Source: Scrofimicrobium canadense
GTDB lineage: Bacteria; Actinomycetota; Actinomycetes; Actinomycetales; Actinomycetaceae
Assembly (NCBI RefSeq): GCF_009696615.1
Contig: NZ_VULO01000008.1
Span: forward strand, 1-64,000
Direction of reading: 5' to 3'
Length of the DNA stretch: 64,000 nucleotides
This document shows, one piece after another, positions 44,995 through 54,565 of this stretch (positions are counted from its first letter, which is position 1; each line of letters opens with the position of its first letter). The position numbers were made by a program, and so were the translations under genes. Below the pieces are notes generated by a model. It saw nothing but the letters and a program-made list of their open reading frames with translations, had not been told where the DNA came from and made no database searches.

Positions 44995-45594
44995 GCGCGG
45001 GGAGAGTTGAGAAAAGAGCTGTTGATTGAGGCGGAACGCCACCACCGCCTCATCAACAGCTTTTTCTATCTGTACTTCATCAAGACTAAGTGAATCTAGA
45101 CGCTCTCGATACAGGTCCTTAAAGGGCTTCGCCTTATCAATCTGTTCAAAAACGTAAAAGTTCAACCCCTCGTCGCCCATGCCATAGTGTCTCTGCATCA
45201 TGCGATGAATAATCCGCCCACCTGAGAGATCCCCCAAGTATCGTGTGTACGCATGCGCAGCATACGTGGCAACATCATCCACAGCTGCAATGCGTTCCAC
45301 GTACTCAAGTGTCGCCGGCAGGGCAACAATATCAATCGGCCATTCAGGTCCGTAGAGGTAAGCCAAGTCCTTTTCGATGGAAGGAACGCGTTTGAGCTGT
45401 GGGAAATCCAGCTCAGCGGGCGCTTGGAGCTCTTCCAAGGCACGATAGATAAAATACTGTTGAGCTGCCAGTCGAGCATAGTCGTCTATCGATAAACGCC
45501 CTTCCATCAAATCGCGTATGAAGGATACGCTTTCTGCTTCTGCGTGAACACGTCGAGTTCCCTCACGTAGATGGTGAGAAAGAAGAGTAGACAT
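44980..45594 (-). CDS. Heme oxygenase (biliverdin-producing)
   Basis: The 204-aa protein is a canonical heme oxygenase, opening heme to release iron. The proximal His lies in HAEAES (about residue 18), and the distal-helix motif YLGDLSGGRIIHRM is intact. Length is like HmuO of Corynebacterium diphtheriae. ATG 45594 follows GAGG; GTG 45600 is an alternative. A DtxR-like box 22-40 bp upstream suggests iron repression, as known for hmuO. Confidence 0.93.
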   Translation of the reverse strand: MSTLLSHHLREGTRRVHAEAESVSFIRDLMEGRLSIDDYARLAAQQYFIYRALEELQAPAELDFPQLKRVPSIEKDLAYLYGPEWPIDIVALPATLEYVERIAAVDDVATYAAHAYTRYLGDLSGGRIIHRMMQRHYGMGDEGLNFYVFEQIDKAKPFKDLYRERLDSLSLDEVQIEKAVDEAVVAFRLNQQLFSQLSPRVTVS

Positions 45595-45615
45595 AGGCAC
45601 CTCGCCCCTCGGAAT

Positions 45616-45634
45616 TAAGATAAGGTCATCCTAA
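45616..45634 (-). promoter_or_regulatory. Candidate DtxR/IdeR iron box upstream of heme oxygenase
   Basis: The minus strand reads TTAGGATGACCTTATCTTA, matching about 13 of 19 positions of the DtxR consensus with both TTAGG and the C-C-T core kept. It is 22 bp upstream of the start, where binding would block transcription. Confidence 0.55.
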
Positions 45635-45672
45635 CCCAGGACCAAGGTCCTGCGCCATTCCCTTTCGGGCTC

Positions 45673-48093
45673 CTACGCTTCAAATATCCAATCGCGCACT
45701 TCAGGCATGTCTTCTAAATGCTCCACTTTGTACTCTTCGTGCTTGTCCAACTGTTCCTTACACCAACGTTTCACATCGGCACCGCCGCGGATCGTGCGCT
45801 TACAGTTGTTGATTGCGTCCATCACCAGGTGGTAACGGTCGACTCTATTTCGCACAACCATGTCGAATGGAGTGGTGGTGGTCCCCTCCTCAATAAACCC
45901 GCGCACATGGAACCGATCAGCATCAGGTCGTCCGTGTACCAGCTGGTGAATCACACCCGGATACCCATGGAAGCAGAAAATCACGTCTTTGGTATCGGTG
46001 AAGGTTTCGGCGAAATCCTGTTCGGACATTCCGTTGGGATGATCCTTGGGACGCTCCAACGTTTGCGGGCGCACCACATTGACAACGCGAACAGTCATAT
46101 TGGGTAGCTTTTGACGAATGATCTGCGCTGCGGCAATAGCTTCAAGCGTGACAACATCGCCAGCGCACGCAATGATAATGTCCGGTTCTTTATCCGCACC
46201 AACCTCTTCATTTCCGGCCCAGTCCCATATGCCATAGCCACGCTCACAGTGGACGTGTGCCTCATCAGGAGTGAGCCATTGGAACTGCGGCTGCTTGTCC
46301 TGCACAATCAAATTGACACGATCGGTCGACTCAAAAGCGTGGACGGCCGTATCCAATAGGCAGTTGGCATCTGGAGGAAGATACGCGCGCACCACGTCAC
46401 CGCGCAGATTAACCACCATTGACAGCACTCCGGGTCCCTGATGAGAAAAACCGTTGTGGTCATTGCGCCAACAAGTCGACGAAAGCAGGATATTGAGCGA
46501 TGGTACTTCAGTGCGCCAGTCCAGCTGAACCCCCTCTTCCAGCCATTTTGCATGCTGGATGGTTTGAGAAACACAGACCATGCCGAAGGCTTCATACGAG
46601 GCGAATAGCCCATGGCGGCCCGTGAGGTTATATCCTTCGAGCCATCCATGGGTGTTGTGCTCAGACAGTACCTCCATCACACGACCGTGCCTCGATAGTG
46701 CAACGTCAAGGTCGTTTGTCTTTTCCATGAAGGCTCGATCAGAGACATTGAAGACATCCCCGATCCGGTTAGAGTTGGCTTCATCCGGGCAAAATAGGCG
46801 AAAAGTCTGCGGATTGAGCTCATAGAGCGCCTCCATCAATCGCCCCAAGTAACGGGTCGATTCTTTCTTGATCGTTCCGCGTTCTTCTGGCTTGAAATCA
46901 AGAGCAAATCCACGCCAATCAGGCATTACTAAAGGCGTATACTCATTTCCACCATTCGCTGCCGGAATCGCCGACATCCGCTTATCCCCTTGGGGATTGT
47001 TACGAGTGACGATTTCTGTTGGCTGACCTTTTTCATCGAAAAGCTCTTCAGGACGATAGGACTCCAACCACTCTTGCAAAATCTGTAGATGTTCAGGATT
47101 CTCACGCACGCCCGACAGAGGCACCTGGTGAGCACGCCACGTACCTTCCATGACCACACCGTCGACCTCTTTTGGCCCAGTCCATCCTTTAGGAGAGCGC
47201 AAAATGATCATTGGCCACCGAGGCATTTCCCCGTTGCCTGGGACGTCAGCAAGCCCTTGAGGGATGCCGTCGGCGCCCAGTTCACGGGCCTGAGCTTGAA
47301 TATCTTTGATCTTGAGGTAGGCATCGGCAAGCGCTGCCGCAAATCGTTCATGCATTCCAGGAATGTCAGAACCCTCAACTTCGATTACTTCGTAACCGTG
47401 CCCCTCAAAGAGTTTTCGCACATCTTCGGGGTCTTTTCTGGAAAGGACCGTAGGCGAAGCGATCTTTCCTCCGTTGAGGTGCAGTACCGGAAGTACTGCG
47501 CCGTCCCGCGCCGGATTGAGGAATGAAATCCCTTTCCACGATCCTTCCAAAGGACCGGTTTCTGCCTCACCGTCACCTACGACCGCGAGTGCGATCAAGT
47601 CAGGATTATCGAACACCGCACCAAACGCGTGGACCAAGCAATATCCCAGTTCACCGCCCTCGTTGATAGATCCTGGCGTTGTGACGGAAACATGGGAGGG
47701 TATTCCTCCCGGAGCAGAGAACTGCCTAAAAAGCTTGAGCATTCCCTGTTCGTCTTGGGACACTTTCGGGTACACCTCAGAGTAGGTTCCCTCAAGGTAT
47801 CCGGCAGCAACAAGTGCTGGACCACCATGGCCAGGACCTGCTATATAGATCATGTCTTGGCCGGTATGGCGGATAAGACGATTGGCGTGGGAATAGATGA
47901 ACGAAAGCCCCGGCGAGGTTCCCCAGTGTCCCAGAAGACGTGGTTTTATGTCATCAGCCGAAAGCGGAGTGTGTAAGAGTGGATCCGATTTGAGGTAGAT
48001 CTGTCCGACGGTCAAATAATTGTCGGCCCTCCACCAGGCATCAACAGCTTGAAGATCGTCAGCGCTAAGAGTGCGCAGCTCTTCTGCATTCAT
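45673..48093 (-). CDS. xfp: Phosphoketolase (xylulose-5-P/fructose-6-P)
   Basis: This TPP enzyme splits xylulose 5-phosphate (and often fructose 6-phosphate) with phosphate to acetyl phosphate. Family signatures are visible: GPGHGGPAL (about residue 90), SVTTPGSINEGGELGY (about 138), and the TPP-binding VVGDGEAETGPLEG (about 172). SNRIGDVF in the central domain and the C-terminal RVVNVVRP follow. Length (806 aa) is close to the norm. ATG 48093 is chosen over 48105 because GAGGA precedes it. A LacI-type operator lies about 82 bp upstream, suggesting sugar control. Confidence 0.95.
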   Translation of the reverse strand: MNAEELRTLSADDLQAVDAWWRADNYLTVGQIYLKSDPLLHTPLSADDIKPRLLGHWGTSPGLSFIYSHANRLIRHTGQDMIYIAGPGHGGPALVAAGYLEGTYSEVYPKVSQDEQGMLKLFRQFSAPGGIPSHVSVTTPGSINEGGELGYCLVHAFGAVFDNPDLIALAVVGDGEAETGPLEGSWKGISFLNPARDGAVLPVLHLNGGKIASPTVLSRKDPEDVRKLFEGHGYEVIEVEGSDIPGMHERFAAALADAYLKIKDIQAQARELGADGIPQGLADVPGNGEMPRWPMIILRSPKGWTGPKEVDGVVMEGTWRAHQVPLSGVRENPEHLQILQEWLESYRPEELFDEKGQPTEIVTRNNPQGDKRMSAIPAANGGNEYTPLVMPDWRGFALDFKPEERGTIKKESTRYLGRLMEALYELNPQTFRLFCPDEANSNRIGDVFNVSDRAFMEKTNDLDVALSRHGRVMEVLSEHNTHGWLEGYNLTGRHGLFASYEAFGMVCVSQTIQHAKWLEEGVQLDWRTEVPSLNILLSSTCWRNDHNGFSHQGPGVLSMVVNLRGDVVRAYLPPDANCLLDTAVHAFESTDRVNLIVQDKQPQFQWLTPDEAHVHCERGYGIWDWAGNEEVGADKEPDIIIACAGDVVTLEAIAAAQIIRQKLPNMTVRVVNVVRPQTLERPKDHPNGMSEQDFAETFTDTKDVIFCFHGYPGVIHQLVHGRPDADRFHVRGFIEEGTTTTPFDMVVRNRVDRYHLVMDAINNCKRTIRGGADVKRWCKEQLDKHEEYKVEHLEDMPEVRDWIFEA

Positions 48094-48174
48094 GGGCATC
48101 CTCATCTAGAGTATCGGCTTACTTCTCCAGCCTAGACGTCCTCAGAAAAGATGCCACAGGAAAAACCAAGCATT

Positions 48175-48190
48175 GTGTTAACGCTAACAC
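48175..48190. promoter_or_regulatory. Candidate LacI-family operator upstream of xfp
   Basis: GTGTTAACGCTAACAC has perfect 6-bp inverted arms (GTGTTA / TAACAC) around a centre with CG, the pattern of LacI/CcpA-type operators. It lies between xfp and the following gene's stop, about 82 bp upstream of the xfp start. Confidence 0.55.
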
Positions 48191-48247
48191 GCCGTGGATA
48201 ACTGCTGGACCCTATATAAGACTTAGGACCCAGCAGTTGTCGACGTA

Positions 48248-49462
48248 TCAGTCAGAGATTCCTGGTGTTTGCAGTTGTGACAGTTTTAGGTCACGGCGCT
48301 GATTACGAGCTCTCACATATTTCGCCAATGCAAGTTCACCAACCGCATCGACCATCAGCAGGACACCAGCAACAGTCCCTAAACGCCCAAGCCAATTGCG
48401 AGGCCGCCCGCGTCCCCGCCCTAAGACGATCAATGCAGTACCGACAGCTGCTTCGATGCCCGAGGTGACCGGCACTTGCCAGGGGCGTTCACTCACTCGC
48501 TGCGAATAGCGTTCCCACACTTCAGAATCGGACTCTTTCTGGTCCAGCATGATATTCATCGAACGTCCGATAGCGTTCGAAACTCCCCGCGCTTCATGAA
48601 CGGATGCGCCTTCGATATCACTGAGCGTCTTGTTCCCCAGCAAGTAGTCAGCTACTGAGTCCGGTAGGCCCAATGCGGCAACGAACTGGTGAACTGCGGC
48701 CGAACCGCTGGCAGAAGCCGACTCCCATGCTGCGTCTCCCGATACTCCGGGGACTCCGTCATGAATCCGAAGCACTGTACTGCGAGAACCTACCAGTTCT
48801 TCAGCCATTGCCACGGCATCCGCATCAGAAAGCGATGCCGCTCCTGGGACTAGTTTCTGTTCCATTGCCCAATTGAAGGTGACGACGTTCTCTGGGTCTT
48901 CGTCTTCGACCAGAAACGCCTGGAACTCACCATCGTGATAGGTCAACGTCACTAGGGGAACATCTCCGAGGTACCAGCCAGATCGTTCCACTGGCAGTTC
49001 AGCCATCAGTGCGCGCTTTTGACCCGCTAGTTCAAGATCAGCCACGTCGACACCTTCAAAAGCTGCCATGAGTGGGACCGCTGAAGCGGGTGTTGAGCTT
49101 ATCTCAACCACGCGCATGGGGCCAGTTTCTTCGGAGTCACTACGTTCAGCTGGCTGAGCATCTTCAGGAAGACGATCAACCCCCATGTCACCAATCATTA
49201 CCTCAGCGTTGAGCTGTCCTGCCAAGTCCTCTACAAAACTGATCAGTGTTGGTCCGGGCACAACGCCATCGGTTTTGTTCTTCCATGATGCCAACGCTTC
49301 ACCGTCAGTAGCGACGGTGATCCCCATCATATTGGGGGTCTGCGGGTACCACTCTAGCTCGGCAATAACACCGGTCTTTGCGACGTAGGCACTCACCGCC
49401 TCCGGATCCAAATCGACCGCGATGATCATGCCTTCTAGTTGTAGCCACTCGATTTTTTCCAT
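48248..49462 (-). CDS. Hypothetical protein with C-terminal membrane segments
   Basis: The 404-aa product has a long soluble N-terminal part, acidic and beta-rich, and one or two hydrophobic segments at about 330-380 (TSGIEAAVGTALIVLGRG, then GTVAGVLLMVDAVGELALAK) with a basic tail. No known domain is recognised. GGGAGAAAGG precedes ATG 49462, so the frame upstream to 49495 is not used. It stands between xfp and fba on the same strand, with about 130 bp to each, so it is probably its own unit. Function is unknown. Confidence 0.6.
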   Translation of the reverse strand: MEKIEWLQLEGMIIAVDLDPEAVSAYVAKTGVIAELEWYPQTPNMMGITVATDGEALASWKNKTDGVVPGPTLISFVEDLAGQLNAEVMIGDMGVDRLPEDAQPAERSDSEETGPMRVVEISSTPASAVPLMAAFEGVDVADLELAGQKRALMAELPVERSGWYLGDVPLVTLTYHDGEFQAFLVEDEDPENVVTFNWAMEQKLVPGAASLSDADAVAMAEELVGSRSTVLRIHDGVPGVSGDAAWESASASGSAAVHQFVAALGLPDSVADYLLGNKTLSDIEGASVHEARGVSNAIGRSMNIMLDQKESDSEVWERYSQRVSERPWQVPVTSGIEAAVGTALIVLGRGRGRPRNWLGRLGTVAGVLLMVDAVGELALAKYVRARNQRRDLKLSQLQTPGISD

Positions 49463-49590
49463 GAAGAGCCTTTCTCCCTGATCCCATCTCACCATGAATG
49501 AGTCTACTTGTCTCCCCCTTAAAGCCCGTAAAAGAGAAGATAAGCAAATAGCCCGCCACTATCCGCGGCGGGCTACTGCATGATCAGTAT

Positions 49591-50616
49591 TTACTTATTG
49601 GTTGATCCGACCGAACCGAGACGCTCACATGCCTCAACAACGCGGGCAGCCATGCCAGCTTCCGCAGCTTTGCCCCACGCACGTGGATCGTATTCCTTCT
49701 TATTGCCAACTTCGCCGTCAATCTTCAAGACACCGTCATAGTGCTTGTACATCCAGTCGGCAACTGGACGGGTGAACGCATACTGAGTGTCAGTATCCAC
49801 GTTCATCTTGATGACACCGTTTGCTACTGCCAAAGCAATCTCATCGGCCGTAGAACCAGATCCGCCATGCATGACGAGGTCAAAGGGCCGATCGCCAGCA
49901 TTGTGGGCAGCGCCGACAGCTTCCTGGATCTCTCCAAGAATCTCCGGACGCAGTTTCACCGCACCGGGCTTGTACACGCCATGTACGTTTCCAAAGGTAA
50001 GTGCGGTCAGGTAACGACCCTTTTCACCGAGGCCAAGGGCCTCTACGGTCTTGAGGCCATCTTCAACAGAAGTGTAGAGCTTTTCGTTGATCTCAGCCTT
50101 GACGCCATCTTCTTCGCCACCAACGACACCGATTTCGACCTCAAGAATCGTGTCCGAGGCAACAGCCAGGGCCAACATCTTCTTGGCGATCTCAAGGTTC
50201 TCGGCCAGTGGCACCGCGGAGCCATCCCACATATGCGACTGGAAGAAAGGAAGACGCCCAGCTTTGACCTCTTCTACTTCCAGCTCCATGATCGGAATGA
50301 TCCAGGAGTCCAGGTTCTGCTTGGCGCAGTGATCGGTGTGCAAAGCAACAGTCACGGGATAGTCTTTGGCTACCTCGCGAGCATAGGCTGCCATGGCAAG
50401 TGAACCGGAAACGCGGTTCTTAATTGTTGAACCTGACCAGTACTCAGCACCGCCAACAGACACCTGAATAATTCCATCAGACTCTGCATCAGCAAAACCC
50501 TGCAGGGCAGCGGTGAGCGTCTGAGATGAGGTGACGTTGATGGCGGGGTATGCGAACTTGCCTTTCTTGGCTTTGTCCAGCATTTCCTTATAAACATCAG
50601 GTGTTGCGATTGGCAC
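49591..50616 (-). CDS. fba: Class II fructose-bisphosphate aldolase
   Basis: This zinc enzyme makes or splits fructose 1,6-bisphosphate in glycolysis and gluconeogenesis. The catalytic Asp and zinc His are in ALHTDHCAKQ. Further zinc ligands lie in the GNVHGVYKPG segment and MHGGSGST. The C-terminal NVDTDTQYAF is typical of the class IIA long form. Length (341 aa) is normal. It is monocistronic. Confidence 0.96.
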   Translation of the reverse strand: MPIATPDVYKEMLDKAKKGKFAYPAINVTSSQTLTAALQGFADAESDGIIQVSVGGAEYWSGSTIKNRVSGSLAMAAYAREVAKDYPVTVALHTDHCAKQNLDSWIIPIMELEVEEVKAGRLPFFQSHMWDGSAVPLAENLEIAKKMLALAVASDTILEVEIGVVGGEEDGVKAEINEKLYTSVEDGLKTVEALGLGEKGRYLTALTFGNVHGVYKPGAVKLRPEILGEIQEAVGAAHNAGDRPFDLVMHGGSGSTADEIALAVANGVIKMNVDTDTQYAFTRPVADWMYKHYDGVLKIDGEVGNKKEYDPRAWGKAAEAGMAARVVEACERLGSVGSTNK

Positions 50617-50708
50617 AGGGGCCTCCTCTTCAAGGGAACAGTTCCAGGCACTATTCTGCCATAAGGCAGACTACCCCCGTCCATGCGTATCGCGTAGGAA
50701 TTAAGGCC

Positions 50709-51320
50709 CTAGTCACCAGTCTTATGGGTAGTTACCCACGCCCACATTGCTATGGCAGCAGCATGCCCCACGTTCATCGAACGAGTAGAACCATATTGGG
50801 TGATGTGGTGAATCGCGTCGCATTGAGCTCTCATTGCCGGGCTGAGGCCCGCACCCTCTTCTCCAAAAACAAGCACCGCGTTAGGCGGTAGCTGAGCAGT
50901 CTCTAGTGGTGTGGATTCGTCAAGAATATCGATGCCCACAAGTGTTCTGCCCCGTCTTCGCACATCAGTAACAAAGCTGTCCACCTCGGAAAAATGGTCA
51001 ACCGGCAAATATCGATCGGTCACCATTGCACCGCGACGATTCCACCTGCGTCTACCCACAATGTGGACACTTGAAGCGCCGAGGGCGTTTGCAGTACGCA
51101 CTATAGAACCAATATTGAAATCGTGCCCCAGGTTTTCGATAGCGATTTCGTAGCCTAGAGAATGAGAGGCTATCGCCTCTGCAATAGCCTCCCGCTTCCA
51201 ATACCGATATTCGTCGAGGACATTACGCCGGTCCCCCGATGCTAATAACTCTGCATCGAAATGGTCTCCTTCAGGCCACTTACCCTGCCATGGCCCCACA
51301 CCAATGCTTCTGTCAGTCAT
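50709..51320 (-). CDS. TrmH/SpoU-family RNA 2'-O-methyltransferase
   Basis: A 203-aa SPOUT methyltransferase that methylates ribose 2'-OH of tRNA or rRNA. The three motifs are present: NIGSIVRTANALGASSVHIV (motif 1), LVFGEEGAGLSP (motif 2), and TRSMNVGHAAAIAMW (motif 3, knot). The start overlaps the stop of the upstream MATE gene as ATGA. The exact RNA target cannot be read. Confidence 0.9.
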   Translation of the reverse strand: MTDRSIGVGPWQGKWPEGDHFDAELLASGDRRNVLDEYRYWKREAIAEAIASHSLGYEIAIENLGHDFNIGSIVRTANALGASSVHIVGRRRWNRRGAMVTDRYLPVDHFSEVDSFVTDVRRRGRTLVGIDILDESTPLETAQLPPNAVLVFGEEGAGLSPAMRAQCDAIHHITQYGSTRSMNVGHAAAIAMWAWVTTHKTGD

Positions 51321-52675
51321 GACCTCACACTAGCAAGGCGTACGGACGACTCATTCAAGTGGCGTCTGGCAACTAACCACGCGGGAATCAGAAGACAGAC
51401 AGCCGCGACCCAGGCCAGCGGGTTTGCCCATGTGACGCCAGCAAATCCGAACGTCCCTCCCAAAATGGTGGCAGCGGCGACTCTAAGGACAAGCTCTAGC
51501 ACACCAGTAAGAGTTGGGACAAGCACCCTGCCCAGCCCCTGAAGCGCTCCACGAGTAACAAAAAGAATTCCAAGAACGATGTAAAACAGGCCATTGACAA
51601 CAAGGAAATAGTGCGCCATCGATACAACTTCGCTATTTCCTCTACCTACGAATGCGTGAATGATGTAATCTCCACACGAAATAAGAAGTACAGCGACAGT
51701 GACAGCCACGATACTGGCAACAACCGCACACTGTCTGGTCCCCACCCGCACGCGTTCATACAGGCCCGCACCATAGTTTTGTGCAACGAAAGTCGATGCT
51801 GCCAACCCGAGAGATGCCAAGAAAGCATTGGCTAAACCATCCACGCGAGTTGCCGTCGTATATGCAGCAACTGCTTCTTCACCGAGAAGATTCAGCCGAA
51901 TTTGCACTGCCAAAGTACCAATAGCGATGATTGATGCCTGAAATCCCATCGGAAGGCCCAAACGCAAGTGGAGTGAAAGCCCTTGCCAATTAATACGCCA
52001 GTCGTTTCGGCGCATGTGCAAAACAGGAATTGCCCGCCGTACATAGATGAGGCACAGAGCAACCGAACATGCTTGAGCGATGATGGTGGCACCAGCAGCG
52101 CCCGCAATTCCTAGGTGCAGATACTTGACCATGAGAATTACAAGAGCCACATTTACTGCGCAAGAAATAACCAAGAAAATCAAAGGTGTACGGGAATCAC
52201 CGATGGCTCTGATTATTGCTGATAAGTAGTTAAAGAACATCGTTGCAGTTGTGCCCCAAAAGCTGACAACTGCGAAAGTGGTCGCATCGTTGAGCAGTGA
52301 TTCTGGTGTCTGCAACAGTTGCAAGAGGGGACGCGAAAAAGTAACTCCCAGTACGGTCACTAATAAGCTGGCAATCGCGGTGAGAGCAGTTCCTGAAGCG
52401 ATTGAACGTCGTAGTGCCACAAAGTTTCCGGCGCCAAATGCCTGCGCGGTAGGAATGGCAAAACCAGTAGTCATTCCCCAAGCAAATCCCATGAGTAGAA
52501 AGAGAATAGCTCCGGTCGTCCCGACGGCAGCGAGGGGGTTAACTCCGAGGTTTTGCCCCACCACCATCGCATCAACAACTTGATAGAGCTGTTGCACGAC
52601 ATTGCCTATCAGTAGCGGGATGGCGAATACAACAATTACGCGCCAAGGCGTACCCGTGGTAAGGGTCTTCGACAT
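51317..52675 (-). CDS. MATE-family multidrug efflux transporter
   Basis: The 452-aa protein has twelve membrane segments in two homologous halves. VVGQNLGVNPLAAVGTTGAI in the first half and a matching STFVAQNYGAGLYERVRVG in the second are typical of NorM/DinF-like MATE carriers, which export drugs using Na+ or H+. It precedes the SpoU gene with a 4-bp overlap. Its upstream region (52676-52956) holds several short AT-rich inverted repeats but no clear promoter I can defend. Confidence 0.92.
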   Translation of the reverse strand: MSKTLTTGTPWRVIVVFAIPLLIGNVVQQLYQVVDAMVVGQNLGVNPLAAVGTTGAILFLLMGFAWGMTTGFAIPTAQAFGAGNFVALRRSIASGTALTAIASLLVTVLGVTFSRPLLQLLQTPESLLNDATTFAVVSFWGTTATMFFNYLSAIIRAIGDSRTPLIFLVISCAVNVALVILMVKYLHLGIAGAAGATIIAQACSVALCLIYVRRAIPVLHMRRNDWRINWQGLSLHLRLGLPMGFQASIIAIGTLAVQIRLNLLGEEAVAAYTTATRVDGLANAFLASLGLAASTFVAQNYGAGLYERVRVGTRQCAVVASIVAVTVAVLLISCGDYIIHAFVGRGNSEVVSMAHYFLVVNGLFYIVLGILFVTRGALQGLGRVLVPTLTGVLELVLRVAAATILGGTFGFAGVTWANPLAWVAAVCLLIPAWLVARRHLNESSVRLASVRS

Positions 52676-52956
52676 GGGTGGAATACTCCAAGCTCATTGC
52701 AGGTGCAGTCTGTGGGGTCCCGCGGCTCTTGTCCGCATGGGCTGTGCCCTGCCCCTCTTTTTCACGAGGCCAGCGACACCACTTAATCTTATCCCTCTTC
52801 CCCCCTAGTCCTCTAGCTCCAATTCACGTGAGCTAGCTCGCTAGTTGAAGAGGTTTATTCCTCAAGAAACCCCTGCTTTTTTCATATCACATGAATAAAA
52901 GGTGAAGTTAATGTCAATCGGCGCATTTATTCCACGCAACTAGCTAGAGTTAAACC

Positions 52957-53787
52957 ATGACATCAGAGAAAGAAAATATGATGACGGCAACCAGTCGGGT
53001 TCCCCATGCACCTATCACTGCATGGCTAACAGACATGGATGGTGTGCTCGTCAAGGAGAATCGGGCTCTGCCCGGCGCGCAAGATTTTTTGGACGCTCTC
53101 AATGAGAACGGTCTGCCATTTCTTGTTCTCACCAACAATTCGATCTTCACAAACCGCGATCTTTCCGCACGGCTGGCTCAGTCAGGTCTCAGCGTGCCAG
53201 AGGACCGAATTTGGACTTCAGCGAATGCCACCGCAGCATTCTTGGCACAGCAATCACCCGCATCAACTGCTTATGTTATTGGCGAAGCAGGGCTCACTAC
53301 CGCACTGCATCATGCTGATTACATCATGACTGATGCAGAACCCGAATATGTGGTCTTGGGAGAAACCCGCACCTATGATTTTAATGCGATCACTCGCGCA
53401 ATCCGCCTGATTGAGCACGGTGCAAAGTTCATCGCAACAAATCCAGATATTACTGGTCCGTCAGATGAGGGAACTCTCCCCGCCACAGGGGCTGTCGCCG
53501 CCATGATTCAAGCCGCAACGGGACGCAGACCATATTTCGTCGGCAAACCTAACCCTGTCATGATCCGAGCTGGTCTCAACCAAATTGGGGCTCACTCAGA
53601 GGGCGCCGCAATGATTGGTGACCGGATGGATACCGATGTGCGGGCGGGCGTTGAGGCAGGTCTACGAACGCACCTGGTGCTTTCCGGTTCTAATACCCTT
53701 GCAGATGTGGAAGCATTCCCGTACCGCCCCGCAGTTATAGCAGAGTCGATTGCTGACTTAGTTCCCCTTGTCGGTGCCTCGGACTAG
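52957..53787 (+). CDS. HAD-superfamily IIA hydrolase (NagD-like)
   Basis: A 276-aa phosphatase of the NagD/4-nitrophenylphosphatase type. Motif I is WLTDMDGVLV (nucleophile Asp), motif II is VLTNNS, and motif III/IV is MIGDRMDTDVRAG. The C2 cap with the FVGKPNP signature is intact. Substrate is probably a nucleotide or sugar phosphate. The start could be 52957 or the ATG pair at 52978/52981. It converges on the SDR gene with a 4-bp overlap of 3' ends. Confidence 0.9.
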   Translation: MTSEKENMMTATSRVPHAPITAWLTDMDGVLVKENRALPGAQDFLDALNENGLPFLVLTNNSIFTNRDLSARLAQSGLSVPEDRIWTSANATAAFLAQQSPASTAYVIGEAGLTTALHHADYIMTDAEPEYVVLGETRTYDFNAITRAIRLIEHGAKFIATNPDITGPSDEGTLPATGAVAAMIQAATGRRPYFVGKPNPVMIRAGLNQIGAHSEGAAMIGDRMDTDVRAGVEAGLRTHLVLSGSNTLADVEAFPYRPAVIAESIADLVPLVGASD

Positions 53788-54533
53788 GTGTGTGGAAGCC
53801 TACGGGTGACCGCGCGTACCACCGAGCGCGGCGCTATTCGTGAAAGTCCTCCGACTGCCTTGTATAGGGCTGTCGGAGTGACAACCACCTGTTTCCTTCT
53901 GGCGGCTTTGAGAGCATCTCTCACAACAGTACCGGGGTCGCCCCATACAAACTGGGGAACGTCTGAAAGGTCGGCTCCCATCCGCTCATGGAATTCTGTG
54001 CGCACCAGACCCGGTAGGACAACCGTCGCGCTTACCCCAGTTCCGCGAAGCTCTTCTGACAGTCCCTCGGTGAATGCACGAACCCACGCTTTGTGGGCCG
54101 AATAGGTCCCCATTCCAGTGTCAGCAGCTACCGATGAAACATTGATTATGGCCCCACGTCCACGCTCACGCATTGCACGACCCGCGAAATGACACGTAGC
54201 CATCACAGCTTGGACCATCACGTCTAAAGCATAGAGTTCGCGGTCTAATGCGCCATTGAGGAAGCTTTCACCCAGGCCAAATCCTGCATTGTTGACCACA
54301 ATATCGACTGAGCTCACCCTCTTGCATACCTCTGTGAGGTCACGGGGATCGGCTAGGTCTGCTGCTAAAATGTCAATCTTCGCACGAGTCACTGTTTGCA
54401 GTTGTTGCGCTGTGCGTTCAAGGCGCTCTTGATTGCGAGCAACAAGAATAAGGTCATGTCCCTGTTCCGCAAGCTGCCAGCAGAACTCTTTTCCTAACCC
54501 TGAAGTTGCACCTGTTACTAATGCACTTGCCAT
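53784..54533 (-). CDS. Short-chain dehydrogenase/reductase
   Basis: The 249-aa protein has the cofactor motif TGATSGLGKEF, NNAG (VVNNAGFGLGES), catalytic Ser in IINVSSVAAD and YxxxK as YSAHK. Arg after the first beta strands (VARNQERL) favours NADP(H). It resembles the DltE/YqjQ-like group of SDRs. No ribosome site precedes the ATG and only 32 bp separate it from the divergent xth gene, so its mRNA may be leaderless. Confidence 0.88.
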   Translation of the reverse strand: MASALVTGATSGLGKEFCWQLAEQGHDLILVARNQERLERTAQQLQTVTRAKIDILAADLADPRDLTEVCKRVSSVDIVVNNAGFGLGESFLNGALDRELYALDVMVQAVMATCHFAGRAMRERGRGAIINVSSVAADTGMGTYSAHKAWVRAFTEGLSEELRGTGVSATVVLPGLVRTEFHERMGADLSDVPQFVWGDPGTVVRDALKAARRKQVVVTPTALYKAVGGLSRIAPRSVVRAVTRRLPHT

Positions 54534-54565
54534 GCAATAAGACTAGCAGTCACTATCCTAGGAGC

